From the NCBI GenBank assembly GCA_032464575.1, contig JAWDKM010000001.1, forward strand, positions 372,001 to 436,000: DNA of 64,000 nucleotides. Reading direction: 5' to 3'. Of this stretch, positions 59,834-64,000 are shown piece by piece. The notes under the pieces are model-generated. The model was not told where the DNA came from. It searched no databases and worked only from the letters and a program-made list of their open reading frames with translations. The position numbers and the translations under genes are program-made. Position 1 is the first letter of the stretch. Each line of letters starts with the position of its first letter. Source of the stretch: Pontivivens sp032464575. GTDB lineage: Bacteria > Pseudomonadota > Alphaproteobacteria > Rhodobacterales > Rhodobacteraceae.

Positions 59834-60651
59834 GCTCGGTCTTCTCGCCCTGGTACCGCTGGGCGGGGCGCCGCGACCCGGCCGACCATTGCTGCATCAA
59901 CGTGGCCACATATGGCGCGGGGGGCCGCTGGGCGATGACGGAGCGCGGGCGCAGCGCGCTGGACCTGGAGGAGGACAGCATCGCCGTCGGCCCCTCCCAC
60001 CTGCGCTGGACCGGCGACCATCTGGAGATCCGCATCGACGAGCGGGCGACGCCCTACGGCACCCGGATGCGCGGCGTGATCCGGCTTCACCCCGCGGCGC
60101 TCACCACGCAGGAGCTGGCCCTGACGCCGGAGGGCACGCATGTCTGGCGGCCCTTCGCCCCGACCGCGCGGATCGAGGTCGACTGGCAGTCGGGCGGGAC
60201 CAACTGGTCGGGTCACGGCTATTTCGACGCGAATTTCGGGACCCGGGCGCTGGAGGACGACTTCTCCTACTGGACATGGGGCCGCTTCCCGCGCGGCGAT
60301 GGCTCGGTGGCGTTCTACGATGCGGACCGGCGGGACGGGACGAGCCTCGCCGCAGCGCTCGCCTTCGGTGCGGACGGCAGCACGGCGCGGACCGAGGCTC
60401 CCCCGAAGACGCGCCTGCGCCGCAGCCTGTGGACCGTGCGGCGGGAGACGCGCTGCGATACCGGCGCGAGACCGCGGCAGGTCCAGGCGATGCTGGACGC
60501 TCCGTTCTACACGCGCTCCGCGGTGGAGACTGTGGTGCAGGGCGAGACGGTGACGGGCGTGCACGAGGCGCTCGACCTGCGCCGCTTCGCCTCGCCGCTC
60601 CTCAAGCCGATGCTGGCGGTCAGGGTACCGCGGCGAACGAAGTGGCGGTGA
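59647..60651 (+). CDS. crtC: Carotenoid 1,2-hydratase (hydroxyneurosporene synthase)
   Basis: About 334 residues. CrtC adds water to the 1,2 double bond of neurosporene/lycopene. Family segments: FDLHVPADGYAWWYVDGLSD, IAFIGSVFSPWYRWAG, DHCCINVATYG and NWSGHGYFDANFGTRALEDD. The conserved part begins near 59733; the only in-frame start shortly before it is GTG 59647, which lies inside crtD (187-bp overlap). The start is therefore uncertain; the overlap with crtD itself is certain because the conserved CrtC N-terminus begins before the crtD stop. Confidence 0.9.
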   Translation: MRGRRASGSGGADGGTLRPARGRGDLERPCFDLHVPADGYAWWYVDGLSDCGRYGISIIAFIGSVFSPWYRWAGRRDPADHCCINVATYGAGGRWAMTERGRSALDLEEDSIAVGPSHLRWTGDHLEIRIDERATPYGTRMRGVIRLHPAALTTQELALTPEGTHVWRPFAPTARIEVDWQSGGTNWSGHGYFDANFGTRALEDDFSYWTWGRFPRGDGSVAFYDADRRDGTSLAAALAFGADGSTARTEAPPKTRLRRSLWTVRRETRCDTGARPRQVQAMLDAPFYTRSAVETVVQGETVTGVHEALDLRRFASPLLKPMLAVRVPRRTKWR

Positions 60652-60686
60652 GAGGTCGAATATCCCTCTTGCCCGGCTGACAGGCC

Positions 60687-60811
60687 GGGCCGCGCCCGCC
60701 CTCCCGGAGGGCGCGTTGGCGATGTAGCTCATCGAATGAACGCCGTGGAAGCTTGAGGGCGCCGACCCACCAACTCTGTGCCGCAAGCGCCCTCCAAGTC
60801 GGGCGCGGCCC
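60687..60811. repeat. Hairpin repeat element, copy B (crtC/tspO gap)
   Basis: Outer arms GGGCCGCGCCCG (60687-60698) and CGGGCGCGGCCC (60800-60811); inner arms GGAGGGCGC (60706-60714) and GCGCCCTCC (60787-60795). Loop start GTTGGCGATGTAGCTCATCG. Same orientation and architecture as copy A at 47012-47139. Confidence 0.85.
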
Positions 60812-60825
60812 TCGATATCTGAAGT

Positions 60826-61290
60826 CTAAGCCGCCACGGGCTCCGGGTTCCGCCGCCAGATCGAGAAGTTCAGCGCGCCTGCGTAGCTGACCCAAACCAG
60901 ATACGGCACGAAGAGCCAGCCTGACAGCGGATCGAGGCCGAAGAGCGCCACCATGGTCGCCGCCACCGAGAGCCAAAGCCCCACCAGCACCGCCATGCCG
61001 CCGCCAAGCCGCCGCAAGCCGAAGAAGATCGGGGTCCAGAGAGTGTTGAACGCGATCTGCACGCCCCACAGGATCAGCGCATAGTCCGCCCCCTCCTGCC
61101 CGACGACCCGCGCCGGCGCCACCGAGATCGCGATGTAGAGGAGCGTCCAGGCCACCGGAAACAGCCAGTCGGGCGGCGTCCATGCGGGCTTGTCGAGGCG
61201 GTCGTACCAGTCGCCCGGCGGGAACATGGCACCCGTCGTGGCGGCTGCACCGCACGCGGTCAGGAAAAGGGCGAAAGCGATCCAGTCCAT
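60826..61290 (-). CDS. tspO: TspO/MBR family tryptophan-rich sensory protein
   Basis: 154 residues, five transmembrane helices. Family motifs: DRLDKPAWTPPDWLFPVAWT, LILWGVQIAFNTLWTPIFF and FVPYLVWVSYAGALNFSIW. In Rhodobacter TspO is an outer-membrane porphyrin/oxygen-linked regulator of photosynthesis genes acting against PpsR. Its place between crtB and crtC is the conserved one. Confidence 0.96.
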   Translation of the reverse strand: MDWIAFALFLTACGAAATTGAMFPPGDWYDRLDKPAWTPPDWLFPVAWTLLYIAISVAPARVVGQEGADYALILWGVQIAFNTLWTPIFFGLRRLGGGMAVLVGLWLSVAATMVALFGLDPLSGWLFVPYLVWVSYAGALNFSIWRRNPEPVAA

Positions 61291-61305
61291 GGAAGCCTCG
61301 GTCGG

Positions 61306-62361
61306 TTACGCCCGGCCAGATGCCCCGGCTCGCGCGGAAGTCCAGCGCTCGGATGTCGCGCGGCGGCGCGCCCGGTCCTTCTGTTCGAGCTGTCCGAGGA
61401 TGTCGAAGAGCGCGCCGGAGCGGGCCAGACGCTCGGGCCGCGCAGCAGCCTCCACGAGGAAGGCGGTCTCCGGCAACGACGGCGCGTGGAGCACCGCGGA
61501 ACGCGGCAGCGCCATGATCGCCCCCGCCTGCCCGAGGGAGAGCGCCAGCATCCCGACCTTCTCCACCCCCGAACTGCGCGCCCGCCGGGTCACGCTGTCA
61601 TGGCCGTGCCGCACTATGTCCCGACCGATCCGCGCATAGATGTAGCGCGCCGCGAGGATACCGGGACGCGAGCGCGTCGGCAGTGCGGCGACGCCGGAGG
61701 TCGCGCGGATGTAGAGCCGATCGGCCTCGCGCAGCAGGCGGCTCACCATCGCCCGGATCTCCGGTCGGGGCTGCGGGTCGGCGAGGAAGGCACCGGCATC
61801 GAGCCCCGCCTCGGCGAACCAGTCCGTCGGAAGGTAGAGCCGCCCGGCCCGCGCATCCTCGCCCACGTCGCGGGCGATGTTGGTGAGCTGCATGGCGACG
61901 CCCAGATCGCAGGCGCGCGCCAACGTGTCCGCGTCGCGCGAGCGCATCAGAACGCACATCATCGCGCCGACCGCCGACGCGACCCGAGCGGAATAGCTCC
62001 GCAGCTCCGACAGGCTGGCATAGCGCCGCTCGTCGGCATCCCAGGCGAGCCCCTCCAGCAGCGCATCGGGCAGCGCGCGCGGCATCTCGAACTCACGCAC
62101 GATCGCGGCGAAGGCCCGGTCGGCGGAGGCATCGACCGGGGTGCCGCCATAGGCGAGGTCCATCCGGTCGCGCAGCCGCAGCACGGCGGCGGTCTTGGCA
62201 TCGCCCTCGTCCACCGCGTCGTCGGCGAGGCGGCAGAAGGCGTAGAGTGCCAGTGCGGGGTCGCGCACCTTGCGCGGCAAGAGCTTCGAGGCCGCGTGAA
62301 AGGAACGGGAGCCCACCCGGATCGCCTCCCGGCAATGCTCCATGTCGCGCGGATCGATCAT
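61306..62361 (-). CDS. crtB: Phytoene synthase
   Basis: 351 residues, condenses two GGPP to phytoene. Asp-rich motifs YAFCRLADDAVDEGD (residues ~41-55) and NIARDVGEDARAGRLYLP (~160-177); SRSFHAASKLLP near the N-terminus and RYIYARIG at the end of the fold. ATG 62361 overlaps the crtI stop by 4 bp. The C-terminal ~40 residues are basic and probably disordered. Confidence 0.97.
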   Translation of the reverse strand: MIDPRDMEHCREAIRVGSRSFHAASKLLPRKVRDPALALYAFCRLADDAVDEGDAKTAAVLRLRDRMDLAYGGTPVDASADRAFAAIVREFEMPRALPDALLEGLAWDADERRYASLSELRSYSARVASAVGAMMCVLMRSRDADTLARACDLGVAMQLTNIARDVGEDARAGRLYLPTDWFAEAGLDAGAFLADPQPRPEIRAMVSRLLREADRLYIRATSGVAALPTRSRPGILAARYIYARIGRDIVRHGHDSVTRRARSSGVEKVGMLALSLGQAGAIMALPRSAVLHAPSLPETAFLVEAAARPERLARSGALFDILGQLEQKDRARRRATSERWTSARAGASGRA

Positions 62362-63890
62362 GTCACCAGCTCCGCCGCATCGGGCACCAGCTTGCCCAGC
62401 ACCTCCGCCGAGGAGACGACGCCGGGCAGCCCCGCGCCCGGATGGGTACCCGCGCCCACGAGGTAGAGGCCCTCGACCTCCTCCGACACGTTGTGCGGGC
62501 GGAACCAGGCGCTTTGCAGGATCCGCGGCTCGATGGAGAAGGCGGAGCCGTTGGGGCTCAGGTAGCGGCTCTCGAAGTCGGCGGGCGTGAGGATGCGCTG
62601 GGGCCCCAGATGCGCGCCGAGCCCAGGCAGCAACCGCTCCTCCAGCACCGCCTGCACCTTCCGGCGGTAGCGCTCCGCCTCCTCCGCCCAGTCGACCGCG
62701 TTGGAATGGCCGAGATGCGGGACGGGCGAGAGGGCATAGAACGTGTCGTCCCCCTCGGGTGCGCAGGTCGGATCGATGACGGAGGGGCGGTGGACGTAGA
62801 GGCTCATGTCCTCCGCCAGTTCGCCCCTGATGAAGATGTCGCGCAGCAGGCCGCGATAGCGCGGTCCGTTGACGATGGTGTGGTGGCCCACGTCGGACCA
62901 CATCTGCCGCGTGCCCCTCGTCCCGAAGTACCAGACGAAGAGGCCCATGGACCAGCGGGTGCGCTTGAGCCGCGCGGGCGTCCAGCGCCGCTTGGGCCGG
63001 GCCAGAAGGTGTTCGTAGGTATGGCCCGCGTCCGCGTTGGAGACGACGATGTCGGCACGCACCGTCTCCCCCTCCTCCAGCAGCACGCCCGACGCGCGGC
63101 CCTCGTGCATCGTGACGCGCTTCACGGTGGTGTCGAGCCGGATCGTGCCCCCCTGATCCTCGACCACATCGGCCATGGCCCGGGCGAGCGCGCCTGCCCC
63201 GCCCATCGCGTAATGCACGCCGAACGCCTTCTCCAGGTAGCTCACGAGGATATACATCGATGTCACATGCGTCGGATCCCCGCCGATGAAGAGCGGGTGG
63301 AAGCTCAGCGCCATGCGCAGGCGTTCGTCCTTCACCCGGCGCGCGGCGTGGGCGTAGACCGAGCGGTCGGCGCGCAGCATTCCGAAGGTCGGCAGCACCT
63401 TGATGAGGTCCCAGAGCCTGTGCATCGAGCGGCGGCCCAGATCCTCGAACCCGAAGGAATAGCGGCGGCGGCTGTCCTCCATGAACCGGTCATAGCCCCT
63501 CAGATCGCCGGGCGACAGCCGCGCGACCTCCGCCCGCATCTGCTCGGCATCCTGCGACGCGGTAAAGGCGGAGCCGTCGGGAAAGCGGATCGTGTAGAAC
63601 GGATCGACGGCCCGCAGGTCGACATCCGCGTCGAAGTCGCGTCCGCAGGCCGCCCAGAGCTCGCGGAAGACCTGCGGCACCGTCACGATGGTGGGCCCCA
63701 GGTCGAAACGGTGGCCGCCCTCGTGAAACGCGCTCGCCCGGCCGCCCACCATGTCGAGCCGGTCGACCACCACGACCCGGTAGCCCTTGGCCCCGAGTCG
63801 CATCGCGGCCGCGAGCCCGCCGAAGCCTGCGCCGATCACGACGGCGACGGGCTTTTCGGGGGCAGTTGCGGGGTCCAGACGCTTCAGCAT
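62358..63890 (-). CDS. crtI: Phytoene desaturase (neurosporene-forming type)
   Basis: 510 residues, FAD enzyme introducing double bonds into phytoene. FAD fold VAVVIGAGFGGLAAAMRLGA, then DRLDMVGGRASAFHEGGHRF and DLGPTIVTVPQVF. The C-terminal signature is LVGAGTHPGAGLPGVVSSAE. The number of desaturation steps (three or four) cannot be read from sequence; the crtC/D/F set suggests the three-step spheroidene route. ATG 63890 with a PpsR site just upstream. Confidence 0.97.
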   Translation of the reverse strand: MLKRLDPATAPEKPVAVVIGAGFGGLAAAMRLGAKGYRVVVVDRLDMVGGRASAFHEGGHRFDLGPTIVTVPQVFRELWAACGRDFDADVDLRAVDPFYTIRFPDGSAFTASQDAEQMRAEVARLSPGDLRGYDRFMEDSRRRYSFGFEDLGRRSMHRLWDLIKVLPTFGMLRADRSVYAHAARRVKDERLRMALSFHPLFIGGDPTHVTSMYILVSYLEKAFGVHYAMGGAGALARAMADVVEDQGGTIRLDTTVKRVTMHEGRASGVLLEEGETVRADIVVSNADAGHTYEHLLARPKRRWTPARLKRTRWSMGLFVWYFGTRGTRQMWSDVGHHTIVNGPRYRGLLRDIFIRGELAEDMSLYVHRPSVIDPTCAPEGDDTFYALSPVPHLGHSNAVDWAEEAERYRRKVQAVLEERLLPGLGAHLGPQRILTPADFESRYLSPNGSAFSIEPRILQSAWFRPHNVSEEVEGLYLVGAGTHPGAGLPGVVSSAEVLGKLVPDAAELVT

Positions 63891-63906
63891 GACATGACGG
63901 TAGCAA

Positions 63907-63924
63907 TGTCCAGTTTGATTGACA
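63907..63924. promoter_or_regulatory. PpsR/CrtJ site upstream of crtI
   Basis: TGT-N12-ACA (TGTCCAGTTTGATTGACA), 16 bp from the crtI start. The next gene upstream is outside the window, so a partner site may lie beyond the edge or be shared with a divergent gene. Confidence 0.8.
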
Positions 63925-64000
63925 ATTCGAGATGACGGGATTGTTCGATCCTTTGACGGCTCAACCGAGGTTATCGAATGAATTCCGCGTGCTCCCTTCC

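Noticed and set aside
63961..64000. Possible third copy of the hairpin element (TATCGAATGAATTCC)
   Set aside because: Only about nine bases match the loop and no arms are visible before the window ends.

Overview
The window is about 64 kb of GC-rich DNA from an alphaproteobacterium of the order Rhodobacterales, either a purple or an aerobic anoxygenic phototroph. The main evidence is the right-hand third. It carries the superoperon order crtEF-bchCXYZ-pufQBALMC with crtIB, tspO and crtDC alongside, as in Rhodobacter. The puf operon ends in pufC (tetraheme cytochrome) and there is no pufX, which fits Rhodovulum- or Roseobacter-type phototrophs better than Rhodobacter sphaeroides.

Layout. 1-13 kb holds housekeeping and metabolic genes: a truncated sugar kinase, an acetyltransferase, a Tas-like aldo/keto reductase, an epimerase, dapD, mepA, an MFS permease, a thioesterase, a YggT protein, a glyoxalase-like protein, a rhodanese plus chrA, a deaminase and msrA. 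13-24.5 kb holds a chemoreceptor, argG, a DUF2256 mini-protein, an aminotransferase, valS, a PopZ-like gene, a TolC-family gene and pcm. At 24.6 kb a tRNA-Cys is followed by a decayed integrase. 25.7-31.6 kb holds a sodium/acetate symporter pair linked to a cNMP-CBS-DUF294 protein, a small membrane protein and a membrane PAS-exonuclease. 31.6-36.8 kb holds two fasciclin proteins (one with an RTX tail), DUF6502 and DUF5666 proteins and an endonuclease III homologue.

36.8-47 kb is a microaerobic module: ccoGHIS (assembly and copper supply), ccoNOQP (cbb3 oxidase), fnrL and hemN. Three FNR-type dyads lie upstream of ccoG, upstream of ccoN and between fnrL and hemN. 47-64 kb is the photosynthesis gene cluster, read mostly leftwards. 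It encodes the reaction centre (pufLMC), the LH1 antenna (pufBA), chlorophyllide reductase (bchXYZ), bchC and the spheroidene branch (crtI, B, D, C, E, F). Five sites fit the PpsR/CrtJ pattern TGT-N12-ACA. They form tandem pairs in front of bchC and between crtE and crtD, plus one in front of crtI. Oxygen sensing (FnrL), heme supply (hemN), high-affinity respiration (cco) and photosynthesis therefore sit side by side, with pufC ending about 240 bp from the end of hemN.

The most notable non-coding structure is a roughly 125-bp hairpin element present twice (47012-47139 and 60687-60811). Each copy lies in a convergent gap at the 3' end of a tetrapyrrole or carotenoid gene, and the inner 90 bp is about 84% identical. 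Other points worth checking are a low-GC patch inside valS, an FNR dyad set inside a 13-bp inverted repeat between ccoP and ccoG, and the symporter/nucleotidyltransferase-like/exonuclease cluster.
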